The translations under genes and the position numbers were made by a program. Under the pieces are notes generated by a model that had not been told where the DNA came from, made no database searches, and saw nothing but the letters and a program-made list of their open reading frames with translations. From positions 1 to 64,000 of the forward strand of contig NZ_LRRB01000270.1 of the NCBI RefSeq assembly GCF_001646865.1: a stretch of DNA of 64,000 bases, written 5' to 3'. This document shows positions 1-8,994 of this stretch, piece after piece. Position 1 is the stretch's first letter; each line of letters begins with the position of its first letter. Origin of the DNA: Aldersonia kunmingensis (GTDB lineage: Bacteria > Actinomycetota > Actinomycetes > Mycobacteriales > Mycobacteriaceae).

Positions 1-1944
1 ACACCCAATGCCGCCCTCGCCGGCACTGCGCTGATGCTCGCGCACGGCCTGTTCAAGGCGACGCTTTTCATGGTCGTCGGCATCATCGACCACGCGACCG
101 GCACCCGCGACCTGCGCAAGCTCGCGCATCTGGGTGGTCGGCTACCGCTGCTTGCGGCGATAGCCGGATTGGCCGCGGCGAGCATGGCCGGGATACCGCC
201 ACTGCTCGGTTTCGTCGCGAAGGAGGCAGCGCTCGACGCGATCGCCACCACCGACGTGATCGGCCGTGGCTGGGCGATTGCCTTGCTCGTCGGTGTCGTG
301 GTCGGTTCGATGCTGACCGTCGCCTACAGCGTGCGGCTGATCTGGGACGGGTTCGGCGGCAAGGGCCGTCCGGAGCCGAGCCCGGCCGTGGAAGGGCTGC
401 ACGCCCCCGGCCCGCTGCTGCTGTCCGTCCCGGCGGCACTGGCGCTCGGCGGACTCGTCGGTGGTCTCGCCGCACCCGCGGTCGACCGACTTCTCGCGCC
501 CTACGCCGAGACCCTGCCCGGCCAGCTCGATTACCACCTCGCGCTGTGGCACGGATTCGGCCTGCCGCTCGCACTGACCGTCATCGTCATCGCCGGCGGT
601 GTGCTCGGGTACCTGCGCCTCGACCGGATTACGCACTGGCACCGCCGCGCCTGGCTCGGCAACGCCGACCGCGCCTACGACCGCGCGCTCGACGGCCTCG
701 ATGCGATGTCGGGTGTGTTGACCCGGTTCACCCAGCGCGGTTCGCTTCCGCTGACGCAGGCGATCATCCTCATCACATTCGCGCTGCTCCCGTCAGTGGT
801 GCTGCTGTTCGGCGCGCGCATCGATGTCGGCTTCCGGCTCTGGGATTCACCGATCCAACTCGTGGTGGGCGCGATCATCCTCGTCACCGCCGTCGGCACC
901 GCGGTGATGCGCAACCGGCTGGCGAGCGTGCTGCTCGTGGGGGTCACCGGGTACGGGTGCGGCGTGCTGTTCGCCGTACACGGCGCGCCCGACCTGGCAC
1001 TCACCCAGTTCCTGGTGGAAACCCTGACCCTGGTGATCTTCGTACTGGTACTGCGCAAGCTGCCCGCAGAGGTGGACGACCGCGGCGCCGCGAAGTACCG
1101 CCCTGTGCGTGTCGTGATTGCGATCGCTGTCGGCGCCATGGTGACTGCGATGGCCGCGTTCGCGGTCAACGCACGCAGTGCCGCGCCGATCTCGCTGCAA
1201 CTACCGGACCTCGCCTACAACGTCGGGCACGGCAAGAACGTGGTCAACGTGCTGCTCGTCGACATCCGCGCGTGGGACACACTCGGCGAGATATCCGTGC
1301 TGCTGGTGGCCGCCACCGGCGTGGCATCGCTGGTGTTCCGGAACCGCCGGTTCGGCCTCGCTCCCCGCGTCGCCGATGCATCGGCCGAAACCGTGTCGGG
1401 CGGCAGCGGTCACCCGGACGCCGTTACCTGGCTGCGCGGCGGCGACCTGATCCCCACCCGGCACCGACTGCTCATCCTCGAGGTGACGACGCGACTCGTC
1501 TTCCCCACGATCATGGTGCTGTCGGTGTACTTCTTCTTCAGCGGCCACAACGCACCCGGCGGCGGATTCGCCGGCGGTCTCACCGCCGGTCTCGCGCTGG
1601 TGCTGCGCTACCTCGCCGGCGGGCGGTACGAACTCGGCGAGGCGCTGCCCCTGGACGCCGGGCACATCCTCGGTGTCGGCCTGATTTTCTCCGCGGGCAC
1701 CGCGGTGGTGTCGATGCTGCTCGGCGCGCCGGCGCTGTCGTCCGCAACGCTCGAGGCGACGCTGCCCTTGATCGGTGACGTCACGCTGGTCACCGCACTG
1801 TTCTTCGATTTCGGCGTGTATCTAATCGTCGTCGGCCTGGTTCTCGACGTCCTGCGCAGTCTCGGCGCCCGCCTGGACAGCCCCGAGGAGACGGGCGCCA
1901 GCACGGCCCGAACCGAAACGGCGCTGGAGGTGGAGCAGCGATGA
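1..1944 (+). CDS. mnhA: Mrp/Mnh Na+/H+ antiporter subunit A fused to subunit B (5' end outside window)
   Basis: Membrane subunit of the multi-subunit Mrp-type Na+/H+ antiporter. The reading frame is open at base 1, so only the C-terminal 647 residues are visible. The first residues are the end of the NuoL-like proton-channel domain (HGLFKATLFMVVGIIDH). MbhD/MbhE-like helices follow (about bases 910-1340), including the GAPDLALTQFLVET segment. From about base 1450 there is a complete MnhB-like domain (FFFSGHNAPGGGFAGGL). MnhB is a separate gene in many bacteria and no separate mnhB follows here, so this is an A-B fusion. The stop overlaps the mnhC start (ATGA). Confidence 0.93.
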   Translation, partial: TPNAALAGTALMLAHGLFKATLFMVVGIIDHATGTRDLRKLAHLGGRLPLLAAIAGLAAASMAGIPPLLGFVAKEAALDAIATTDVIGRGWAIALLVGVVVGSMLTVAYSVRLIWDGFGGKGRPEPSPAVEGLHAPGPLLLSVPAALALGGLVGGLAAPAVDRLLAPYAETLPGQLDYHLALWHGFGLPLALTVIVIAGGVLGYLRLDRITHWHRRAWLGNADRAYDRALDGLDAMSGVLTRFTQRGSLPLTQAIILITFALLPSVVLLFGARIDVGFRLWDSPIQLVVGAIILVTAVGTAVMRNRLASVLLVGVTGYGCGVLFAVHGAPDLALTQFLVETLTLVIFVLVLRKLPAEVDDRGAAKYRPVRVVIAIAVGAMVTAMAAFAVNARSAAPISLQLPDLAYNVGHGKNVVNVLLVDIRAWDTLGEISVLLVAATGVASLVFRNRRFGLAPRVADASAETVSGGSGHPDAVTWLRGGDLIPTRHRLLILEVTTRLVFPTIMVLSVYFFFSGHNAPGGGFAGGLTAGLALVLRYLAGGRYELGEALPLDAGHILGVGLIFSAGTAVVSMLLGAPALSSATLEATLPLIGDVTLVTALFFDFGVYLIVVGLVLDVLRSLGARLDSPEETGASTARTETALEVEQR

Positions 1945-2504
1945 GCGCGAATCTCGTTTTGCTCGTGGTCATCGGGGTGCTCGTGTCATGCGGTGTCTAC
2001 CTGATCCTCGAGCGCAGCGTGACGAAGATGCTGCTCGGGCTGGTGCTGTTCGGCAACGCGGTCAACCTGCTCATCCTCACCGTGGGCGGCGCCGACGGAG
2101 CGCCCGCGATCGTCGGACGCGAGTCCGAGGTATCGGAGCGGATGTCGGACCCACTCGCCCAGGCAATGATCCTCACCGCGATCGTCATCACGATGGGTGT
2201 GGCGGCGTTCGTGCTCGCACTCGGCTACCGCTCCTTCACGATGACCACGCAGGACACCGTCGAAGACGACCCCGAGGACCTCAAGGTCGCGTCGCGGCGA
2301 TCGCGTGCCGACGCTCCCGACCGGGACCGCTCCGACGACCCCGAGACGGGTGCGGCTACGCCGCTCGGCGACGCGTTCGATGCCCACGGCAACCCGATCC
2401 CGCTGGACCAGCTGCCCAGCCTGGAGGACATCGAGGGCTACGAGGAGTTGCACGGCGGAGTCGACCGCCGGGAGACCGCGCAACGCGGAGACCGGATCCC
2501 ATGA
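1941..2504 (+). CDS. mnhC: Mrp/Mnh antiporter subunit C with extended hydrophilic tail
   Basis: NuoK-like small membrane subunit of the Mrp antiporter. Three hydrophobic segments occupy roughly residues 1-95, with the typical early GVYLILERSVTKMLLGLVLFGNAVNLL stretch near residues 13-40 and the DPLAQAMILTAIVI segment. At 187 residues it is longer than the usual subunit of about 115. The extra 75-80 residues form a charged, probably cytoplasmic tail rich in Asp, Glu and Arg. The ATG overlaps the mnhA stop and the TGA overlaps the mnhD start, so translation is probably coupled on both sides. Confidence 0.93.
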   Translation: MSANLVLLVVIGVLVSCGVYLILERSVTKMLLGLVLFGNAVNLLILTVGGADGAPAIVGRESEVSERMSDPLAQAMILTAIVITMGVAAFVLALGYRSFTMTTQDTVEDDPEDLKVASRRSRADAPDRDRSDDPETGAATPLGDAFDAHGNPIPLDQLPSLEDIEGYEELHGGVDRRETAQRGDRIP

Positions 2505-4120
2505 CCCTGCCGCAGAGCCTGATCACCACACTGATGCCGCTGCCGGTGCTCGTCCCGCTGCTCGCCGCGGCGATCACCCTCGTGCTCGCCCGACGCCCGC
2601 GGGTGCAGCGCGTCGTGACTATCAGCGCGCTCACCATCGTGCTCGCGGTCTCCGGACTGCTGCTGTACCTCGCCGACCGGGACGGCACCACCGCGCTGCA
2701 GGTGGGTGGCTGGGATGCGCCGATCGGCATCACGCTGGTCGTCGACCGACTCGCGGCACTGATGCTGGTCGTGTCGTCGATCGTGCTGCTTGCCGTCATC
2801 GTCTACGCCGTCGGCCAGGGTGTGCGCGACGGCACCGAGCACCAGCCGGTGTCGATCTTCCTGCCCACCTACCTGGTGCTGACCGCGGGCGTGTGCAACG
2901 CGTTCCTCGCCGGCGACCTGTTCAACCTGTTCGTGGGCTTCGAGGTGCTGCTGGCCGCGTCGTTCGTGCTACTGACCCTCGGCGCCAGCATCGATCGGGT
3001 GCGGGCGGGCGTGTCGTACGTGATGGTCTCGATGGTGTCGTCGCTCGTGTTCCTGTGCGGCATCGCGTTTGCCTACGCGGCGACCGGCACGCTGAACTTG
3101 GCGCAGATGGCGGTGCGCATGGACGGGGTTCCGGTCGGCATCCGGACCGCGATCTTCGCGGTGCTGCTCGTCGCATTCGGCATCAAGGCAGCCATCTTCC
3201 CGCTGTCGAACTGGCTGCCCGACTCCTACCCGACCGCGCCCGCGCCGGTCACCGCGGTCTTCGCAGGCTTGCTCACCAAGGTCGGTGTGTACGCGATCAT
3301 GCGCACGCACACCCTGCTCTTTCCGGGCGGCGAGCTCGACAACGTGCTGATGATCGCCGGTCTGCTGACGATGATCGTCGGCATCCTCGGCGCGATCGCG
3401 CAGAACGACATCAAGCGTCTGCTGTCCTTCACCCTCGTCAGCCATATCGGCTACATGGTGTTCGGCATCGCACTGTCCACCACCGCCGGCTTGTCCGGCG
3501 CGGTGTACTACGTCGCGCACCACATCCTCGTGCAGACCACGCTGTTCCTGGTGGTCGGCCTGATCGAGCGGCAAGCCGGATCCTCGTCGTTGCGGCGCCT
3601 CGGCGGTCTCGCAGCCAGTCCCGTGCTTGCCGTGGTGTTCCTGCTTCCGGCGCTGAACCTGGGTGGTATACCGCCGTTCTCGGGATTCATCGGGAAGATC
3701 GCGCTGCTCGAGGCGGGCACCCAGCAGGCGAGTGTGCTCGCGTGGGTTCTTGTTGCCGGCGGCACCCTGACCAGCCTGCTCACGCTCTATGCCGTGGCCC
3801 GGGTGTGGACGAAGGCGTTCTGGCGGCCGCGCGCAGACGCACCCGAGGGCGATCGCGCCGACGCCGCGCCGTCGGCCCTGATCGACGAGTCCTTCGACAT
3901 TGCGTACGCCAAGCGGGCCGATGTCGGGCGGATGCCGGTGTTCATGCTCGTGCCGACGGGCGCGCTGATCGCGGTCGGCCTGGCGATGATGGTGTTCGCC
4001 GGGCAGATCATCGAGATAAGTGACCGGGCCGCGGTCGATCTGCAGGACCGTTCGATCTATATCGACGCGGTGCTCGGCCCGGGCTACGTCGAACAGGTCG
4101 AGGCAGGTGGAGCGCCATGA
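2501..4120 (+). CDS. mnhD: Mrp/Mnh antiporter subunit D
   Basis: NuoN/NuoM-like integral membrane subunit (539 residues, normal length) that forms a proton-translocating channel of the Mrp antiporter. The family core is visible: many transmembrane helices, FNLFVGFEVLLAASF, NWLPDSYPTAPAPVTAVFAGLLTKVGVYA and the NDIKRLLSFTLVSHIGYM segment around residues 300-325. The frame is open upstream, but the ATG at 2501 overlaps the mnhC stop and starts the first hydrophobic helix, so it is the natural start. Its stop overlaps mnhE. Confidence 0.95.
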   Translation: MTLPQSLITTLMPLPVLVPLLAAAITLVLARRPRVQRVVTISALTIVLAVSGLLLYLADRDGTTALQVGGWDAPIGITLVVDRLAALMLVVSSIVLLAVIVYAVGQGVRDGTEHQPVSIFLPTYLVLTAGVCNAFLAGDLFNLFVGFEVLLAASFVLLTLGASIDRVRAGVSYVMVSMVSSLVFLCGIAFAYAATGTLNLAQMAVRMDGVPVGIRTAIFAVLLVAFGIKAAIFPLSNWLPDSYPTAPAPVTAVFAGLLTKVGVYAIMRTHTLLFPGGELDNVLMIAGLLTMIVGILGAIAQNDIKRLLSFTLVSHIGYMVFGIALSTTAGLSGAVYYVAHHILVQTTLFLVVGLIERQAGSSSLRRLGGLAASPVLAVVFLLPALNLGGIPPFSGFIGKIALLEAGTQQASVLAWVLVAGGTLTSLLTLYAVARVWTKAFWRPRADAPEGDRADAAPSALIDESFDIAYAKRADVGRMPVFMLVPTGALIAVGLAMMVFAGQIIEISDRAAVDLQDRSIYIDAVLGPGYVEQVEAGGAP

Positions 4121-4677
4121 CCCGCACACGGCTCGTCCAATTCGGCGTCCTGGCCTGGCTGACACTCGTCTACTGCTGGCTGTGGGGCCACGTCAGTGTC
4201 GGCAATATTCTCGCCGGGCTCGCCGTCGGCGTCGTGATCATGGTGATGCTTCCGCTGCCGCGGGTCCCGGTCTCCGGCCGGTTGCATCCGGTGTCGTTCG
4301 TGAAGCTGGTCGGCCTGGTGATCTACCTGTCGCTGGAGTCGAGCCTGCAGGTTGCCTGGCTCGCGATTCGACCATCGCCCCCACCGGTCACCGGCGTGCT
4401 GCGGGTTCGGCTGAACATCCAGTCCGACCTGGTGCTTGTGCTGACCTGCGACGTACTCAACCTGATCCCCGGCACGATGGTGCTCGAACTCGACCGTGAT
4501 CGGCGCGTCGCCTATGTGCACGTGCTCGACGTGGGCAGCGAGAAGGCAGTCGACTACTTCTACAAGACGACCCGGCGCATCGAGGCGGCCTTCGTCGCCA
4601 CGTTCGAGCGGCCGAGCGAATGGCAGGGGCCTGATCCAGCCGAGATTTCAGGGCGGGACGAGGAGGCCGGATCATGA
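4117..4677 (+). CDS. mnhE: Mrp/Mnh antiporter subunit E
   Basis: Small membrane subunit of the Mrp Na+/H+ antiporter, 186 residues. Two N-terminal hydrophobic helices are followed by a third near residues 60-80, then a soluble C-terminal domain. The domain carries the family's LTCDVLNLIPGTMVLELDRD motif and HVLDVG segment. The ATG overlaps the mnhD stop. Its own TGA overlaps an ATG that opens a chain of mini-ORFs leading into mnhF. Confidence 0.93.
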   Translation: MTRTRLVQFGVLAWLTLVYCWLWGHVSVGNILAGLAVGVVIMVMLPLPRVPVSGRLHPVSFVKLVGLVIYLSLESSLQVAWLAIRPSPPPVTGVLRVRLNIQSDLVLVLTCDVLNLIPGTMVLELDRDRRVAYVHVLDVGSEKAVDYFYKTTRRIEAAFVATFERPSEWQGPDPAEISGRDEEAGS

Positions 4678-4756
4678 CGACCTTCGCCGGAGGTCGCGCA
4701 ATGACAACCTCGTCCGGAGGCGAGCAATGACAACCTCGTCCGGAGGCGAGCAATGA
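4674..4756 (+). other. Two overlapping mini-ORFs between mnhE and mnhF (possible termination-reinitiation relay)
   Basis: An ATG at 4674 overlaps the mnhE stop and opens an 18-codon ORF ending in TGA at 4728-4730. A second ATG at 4727 overlaps that stop and opens a 9-codon ORF (MTTSSGGEQ) ending at 4754-4756. The mnhF ATG at 4753 overlaps that stop in turn. Each ATG except the first is preceded by a GGAGG-type ribosome site inside the repeat unit. The arrangement is seen directly. That ribosomes hop along it into mnhF is inference; the peptides may have no function of their own. Confidence 0.6.
4701..4752 (+). repeat. Two tandem 26-bp repeats carrying ribosome site and start codon
   Basis: Two identical 26-bp units (4701-4726 and 4727-4752) each begin ATGACAACC, contain TCCGGAGG, and end just before the next ATGACAAC. 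A diverged 27-bp copy lies at 4674-4700. The unit is a duplication of the mnhF initiation region. Because 26 is not a multiple of three, each copy shifts the frame and creates an overlapping stop/start. Confidence 0.9.
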
Positions 4757-5034
4757 CAACAGTCGCGATCATCGCGGGCGCGATGCTGCTGGTCGCCGCC
4801 GTGCTGACCACCTACCGCGTCATGGCCGGCCCGAGCACGCTGGACCGGCTGATCGGCATCGACACCCTCATCGCCGTTTCCATCTGCGGTCTCGCGGTGT
4901 GGGCGACGTGGAGCCGCGACACCGCCGTGGTGCCGGCGATCGTGGCGCTGTCACTCGTCGGCTTCCTAGGTTCCGCCAGTGTCGCCCGGTTCCGGGTACC
5001 CGACAACAAGCAGAACGGGGAGGCCGGAAAGTGA
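4753..5034 (+). CDS. mnhF: Mrp/Mnh antiporter subunit F
   Basis: Small three-helix membrane subunit of the Mrp antiporter (93 residues, usual length). The sequence shows the family core: TYRVMAGPSTLDRLIGIDTLIAV followed by two further helices, ending in a short hydrophilic tail after GFLGSASVARF. The ATG at 4753 is the last of several near-identical starts produced by an upstream tandem repeat, and it has GGAGG about 8 bases upstream. The stop overlaps the GTG of mnhG. Confidence 0.93.
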   Translation: MTTVAIIAGAMLLVAAVLTTYRVMAGPSTLDRLIGIDTLIAVSICGLAVWATWSRDTAVVPAIVALSLVGFLGSASVARFRVPDNKQNGEAGK

Positions 5035-5369
5035 TTGTGCTCGACGTGATCTCCGGGACGCTGATCATTCTCGGCGCGCTGCTGGCGATGACGGCGGCGG
5101 TCGGAATCGTCCGGTTCGGCGACACCCTCTCGCGCATGCACCCCGCGACGAAACCACAGGTGGTCGGCATGGTTTTGGTGCTGACCGGTGCGGTAATCAA
5201 CCTGCGCGGCAATGTGGACATCTGGATGCTGGTCCTGGTCGGGCTGTTCACCTTGGTCACCGCGCCGGTGGTTGCCCATATGGTCGGCCGGGTCGCCTAT
5301 CGCGAGCAGCGCGACCAGGACGGACTGCTGGCAATCAACGAACTCGACGACGAGGTCGAACGCTTCTGA
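5031..5369 (+). CDS. mnhG: Mrp/Mnh antiporter subunit G
   Basis: Last subunit of the Mrp antiporter operon, 112 residues with three hydrophobic helices. The family signature GIVRFGDTLSRMHPATKPQVVG occupies about residues 24-45. The GTG at 5031 overlaps the mnhF stop (GTGA) and lies behind GGGGAGGCCGG, so I prefer it over a longer open frame upstream. The complete complex exports Na+ (and K+ in some hosts) in exchange for protons and usually serves pH and salt tolerance. Confidence 0.93.
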   Translation: MIVLDVISGTLIILGALLAMTAAVGIVRFGDTLSRMHPATKPQVVGMVLVLTGAVINLRGNVDIWMLVLVGLFTLVTAPVVAHMVGRVAYREQRDQDGLLAINELDDEVERF

Positions 5370-5418
5370 CGCTGCCTGCGCGCGAATACCTTCCTGACCA
5401 CCCAGTATTCTTCTCTCC

Positions 5419-5949
5419 ATGCAATCGCGCGGTGAAGCGGTCGCGCGACTGCGCGGTTGCGCTGTCGGCGCCCTATCCGGTGCTATTGCCATCGCTGCGC
5501 ACGGCGCCGCGGGCGGTGGCATGCCGCCCGGCCAAGCCGCGATCGTCGCCTTGCTCCTTGCGTGCACCGCGACCGGCGCAGCCGTAGCGAGCGCTCGGAT
5601 CACCGAGCTGGTGCTGCCGATCCTGATCGTCGTGGTCGCCGCAGGCCAACTCGTCGGCCACGCCACACTTGCCCTCACCAGCGTGCATTCGCACGGTCTG
5701 CAACTATCGCCCGCGATGCTCGGCGCCCACGCCGCCGCAACGGTCGTCGCGGCGATCCTGATCCGCGGCGGTGAACGTGCCTGTGCGGCAGCGTTTGCCG
5801 CAATCGCCCGGATCGCTGTCGCGATCCTGACTCCGCTGCGCGTTCACACCCCACTGTGGGTGCGTACGCCCGGTACTCGGCGCGCCCGTGCCCTGGAACT
5901 TTTGGTCGGTGCCGCCGACGGCACCCGCGGTCCACCCGTCCTCGCCTGA
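5419..5949 (+). CDS. Integral membrane protein of unknown function
   Basis: A 176-residue protein with about four hydrophobic segments (roughly residues 15-35, 40-60, 65-90 and 103-120). A short His-containing loop (TSVHSHGLQLSP) lies near residue 87, and a basic tail follows. I do not recognise a named family. It sits 50 bases after mnhG and is followed by a hairpin, then by a PepSY membrane protein. His-containing loops and a PepSY neighbour hint at a link to metal (copper or iron) handling, but that is inference from context only. Confidence 0.75.
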   Translation: MQSRGEAVARLRGCAVGALSGAIAIAAHGAAGGGMPPGQAAIVALLLACTATGAAVASARITELVLPILIVVVAAGQLVGHATLALTSVHSHGLQLSPAMLGAHAAATVVAAILIRGGERACAAAFAAIARIAVAILTPLRVHTPLWVRTPGTRRARALELLVGAADGTRGPPVLA

Positions 5950-5957
5950 TTCGCACA

Positions 5958-5979
5958 CCACCCCGCATTCGTGGGGTGG
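5958..5979 (+). terminator. Hairpin terminator after the membrane protein gene
   Basis: Seven-base perfect arms CCACCCC (5958-5964) and GGGGTGG (5973-5979) enclose an 8-base loop, nine bases after the stop codon. CTTCTC follows rather than a long T run, as is common in high-GC actinobacteria. Confidence 0.6.
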
Positions 5980-6080
5980 CTTCTCGCGCTGCGCTTTCCG
6001 AGCCGCCGCGCGTCCATTCGAGCCGACCCTTGCGCGTCGTGTGACCGCCGGCGGCTCGCCGAATCGAAACGAGACATTCG

Positions 6081-7526
6081 TTGACGACAACCGAAGTCGC
6101 GCGCGATGACGCCGACTCCAGACCTTCCGGCCAGCCCGCCCGGTCGCTGCGCCCGCTGATCCTGCGGTTGCACTTCTACGCCGGAATCCTGATCGCCCCA
6201 TTCCTCATCGTGGCCACCATCAGCGGTGGCCTCTACGCCCTGGCTCCGACCCTCGAGAAGGTTGTCTACCGCGAATACCTGCATGTCGACTCGACCGGAC
6301 CGGCGATGCCGATGGCCGAGCAGGTCCGCGCGGCCCAGCAGGTCCAGCCGGGGCTGGCACTGAATGCCGTGCGGCCCGCACCGCAGCCCGGTGACACGAC
6401 CCGCGTGCTTTTCACCGACCCGAGCCTGGGTGAGTCGGAGCGGCGGGCCGTGTTCATCGACCCGGTGACCGCGCAGCCGCTCGGCGATCTCGTCGTCTAC
6501 GGAAGCAGCAGCGCACTGCCAATACGCACCTGGATTTCGCAGCTGCACCGGCACCTGCACCTCGGCGAACCGGGCCGCATCTACAGCGAGCTCGCGGCGT
6601 CGTGGCTATGGGTGGTCGCACTCGGCGGCTGCTACCTGTGGTTCGCGCGCTACCGGACGTCCCGCGCACGCAAAGGGTCGACGGTTCGACTGTGGACACT
6701 GGACCGGACCAGCAAGGCCCGCGTTCGCACGCTGAACTGGCATGGCGTTGTCGGCCTCTGGCTAGCGGTGGGCCTGGTGTTCCTGTCCGCCACCGGGCTG
6801 ACCTGGTCGCGCTACGCCGGCGAGAACATCACCGACCTGCGCAGCGCGCTGAACTGGAAGACTCCGGCCGTCGAGACGGCACTCGGCGGAGCAGAGACCG
6901 CGCCGACCTCCGGCGGCGGGCACGATGGTCATGGTGCGGCGCAGCACCGGGTTGCGGACCCCGCCGAGCTAGCGAACCGGATCGACGAGCTCGATTCGGT
7001 GTTGGCTGTAGCCGCACGCAACGGCGTCAGCAATGCCGTCGAGTCGACAATTCCAGCCGATACGGCAACCGCTTTCAAGGTCACCGAGACGCGACAGCCC
7101 TGGCAGTTCGCCACTGACTCGATCGCCATCGATGGCGCGTCGGGCACCGTGGCCGATGTGGTTCGGTTCGCCGACTGGCCGTTCGCGGCAAAGCTGACCA
7201 CCTGGGGTATCGCGCTGCACATGGGCCTCTTGTTCGGCCTTGCCAATCAAATCGCCCTCGCGTTGCTCGCGGTTGGGTTGCTCACCGTGATCGTCCGGGG
7301 CTATGTCATGTGGTGGCAGCGACGTCCGGTCCGCGGACCGGGCCGGGTGGGACGCGCACCGGCACGCGGCGGTCTCCGCCGAATCGGCCCGGTGCCATTG
7401 ACCGCCGTGATCGTGGGAACGGTCTTCGTCGGCTGGTATGTTCCGCTGCTCGGCATCAGCGTCGCAGCGTTCCTGGCACTCGACCTTGTGGTCGGCCGCT
7501 GGCAGGCGCGTTCCGCCGCACGGTAA
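6081..7526 (+). CDS. PepSY-associated transmembrane protein (iron-regulated PiuB/FecR-region type)
   Basis: A 481-residue membrane protein of the PepSY_TM family. Helix 1 (LRLHFYAGILIAPFLIVATISGGLYAL, about residues 29-55) contains the family's H-x-Y-x-G core. Long periplasmic PepSY-type segments follow, with HRHLHLGE near residue 155 and helices at about 170-190, 220-240, 370-410 and 430-470. Members are usually linked to heme, siderophore or copper systems. The only start in frame is TTG at 6081 with a weak ribosome site. A charged, His-rich loop (GGGHDGHGAAQHR) near residues 276-290 could bind metal. Confidence 0.85.
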   Translation: MTTTEVARDDADSRPSGQPARSLRPLILRLHFYAGILIAPFLIVATISGGLYALAPTLEKVVYREYLHVDSTGPAMPMAEQVRAAQQVQPGLALNAVRPAPQPGDTTRVLFTDPSLGESERRAVFIDPVTAQPLGDLVVYGSSSALPIRTWISQLHRHLHLGEPGRIYSELAASWLWVVALGGCYLWFARYRTSRARKGSTVRLWTLDRTSKARVRTLNWHGVVGLWLAVGLVFLSATGLTWSRYAGENITDLRSALNWKTPAVETALGGAETAPTSGGGHDGHGAAQHRVADPAELANRIDELDSVLAVAARNGVSNAVESTIPADTATAFKVTETRQPWQFATDSIAIDGASGTVADVVRFADWPFAAKLTTWGIALHMGLLFGLANQIALALLAVGLLTVIVRGYVMWWQRRPVRGPGRVGRAPARGGLRRIGPVPLTAVIVGTVFVGWYVPLLGISVAAFLALDLVVGRWQARSAAR

Positions 7527-7564
7527 TTCGCGAGGCCGGACCGTGGTGAATCAGCCGGACTGGT

Positions 7565-8911
7565 TCACACGGCCCGGTCGACGAGTTCGCCCTGGGAGAG
7601 TTCCGGCGTGGACGAGGCATCGTCATCGCCCCGGCTCCACCAGGCCGGCGGGAAGAAGGTCACCCAGTACCCGGCGACCATCGCCGCAAGCACCCCGACG
7701 AGCAGGATGCCCGACGGCGCGGGGTGCTCCGCGAGAGTCTCGGCAAGCAATCGGTAGGACAACATGAGTCCGGCGAAGGCCAGGGCCCCACCGCCGACCA
7801 GGCGAATCCGGAACCAGCCCCAGCCGCGTTCCGGATCGCGCAGCGCGGACTCGACGGTCAGGCACAGCATCGCGCCGACGATGAGGTCGACGCCGTAGTG
7901 GTATCCGAAACCCAGTGTCGCGGTGAGGGTGCAGAGCAGCCAGACCGTGCCGCCCCACCGCAACCAGACCGGTCCGCGCCGGGAGTGCAGGAAAAGCGCA
8001 AGTGCCCAGGCGGTGTGCATCGAGGGCATGCAGTTGCGCGGGGTGAAGTCGTCGAACGGCATCGGCTGCGGTTGATCGATCGGCGGGTTCACATCCGGCC
8101 AGTAGTCGCCCATCGAGTAGGCGCCGCCCTCGGAGCCGAACGCGAAGATCGGTCCCACGACCGGGAACAGCATGTAGATCACCGGACCGATCAGGCCCAG
8201 TACGAGGAATGTGCGCACCAGGTAGTGCGTCGGCCAGATACCCGTCGAGGCGACGTTGCGCAGCTGCCAGATCGCGACCGCGATCGCCGCGACCGGCAAC
8301 TCGATGTAGACCCAGTGCAGAACGTTGTATCCGACCGGACCGGCCGCCTCCACCGCGCGGCCGAGCACCCACGACGGCGAGCCGAGTGCGCGGTCCGCGA
8401 CGAGCGCGTACTGGTCCCACACATTGGGCAGCGCGTTCGCAGTGAAGTGCAGCCAGGTGTCGCCGATCTTCGTGGCGAGGATCAACAGCGCGCCGAGGCC
8501 GGCGGCGTGTAATGCGTTGCGCCGGTCGGCGCCGCTCCACCGCAGCCAGGCGATCAGCACCAGACCGGTGAGCACGATGGTCGGACCGTTGCCGACGGTG
8601 AGCACGCCACCCCGGAATGCGCGAACCGCGGCGAAGACGATGTCGATGCCGACTGCCGCGGCGAGTGCGATCACTCGTCTGCGGGCGCTGATCCCGACCA
8701 GGGCGAGGGCCAGTCCGGCCCACGGCACCGACGCCGATTTCGGAGTCGCGACGAAGTCTCCGGCCAGGCTCGTGAGCGGTCCTTGGAATCCGGCCGCCAT
8801 CGCCACGATCTGCACCACGACGAGGAGAATCGCCACGCCGACAACCACGGCGGCCATCGCAAAAGGCAACGACGGCCGATTACCCGGCGTCCTTACCTTT
8901 TCGAGCAGCAT
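7565..8911 (-). CDS. PAP2-superfamily inositol-phosphotransferase-like membrane protein
   Basis: A polytopic membrane protein of 448 residues with the PAP2_3 (Aur1/Ipt1-like) active-site motifs. CMPSMHTAWALALF (about residues 293-306) is the Ser/His block, and GYHYGVDLIVG about 40 residues later carries the second His and Asp. Such enzymes transfer or remove phosphate groups on lipid or polyprenyl head groups. I chose the ATG at 8911; the open frame continues upstream but the extension is low-complexity and Arg-rich. It lies 83 bases downstream of the YbdK-type gene on the same strand. Confidence 0.85.
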   Translation of the reverse strand: MLLEKVRTPGNRPSLPFAMAAVVVGVAILLVVVQIVAMAAGFQGPLTSLAGDFVATPKSASVPWAGLALALVGISARRRVIALAAAVGIDIVFAAVRAFRGGVLTVGNGPTIVLTGLVLIAWLRWSGADRRNALHAAGLGALLILATKIGDTWLHFTANALPNVWDQYALVADRALGSPSWVLGRAVEAAGPVGYNVLHWVYIELPVAAIAVAIWQLRNVASTGIWPTHYLVRTFLVLGLIGPVIYMLFPVVGPIFAFGSEGGAYSMGDYWPDVNPPIDQPQPMPFDDFTPRNCMPSMHTAWALALFLHSRRGPVWLRWGGTVWLLCTLTATLGFGYHYGVDLIVGAMLCLTVESALRDPERGWGWFRIRLVGGGALAFAGLMLSYRLLAETLAEHPAPSGILLVGVLAAMVAGYWVTFFPPAWWSRGDDDASSTPELSQGELVDRAV

Positions 8912-8994
8912 GTGCCGATAGTAAACGGCAGCTGAACGGCCTCCGACGACCGCTCGACCGTAAGGTGACGAATCGACCTTCCTCGACGGGCAGG

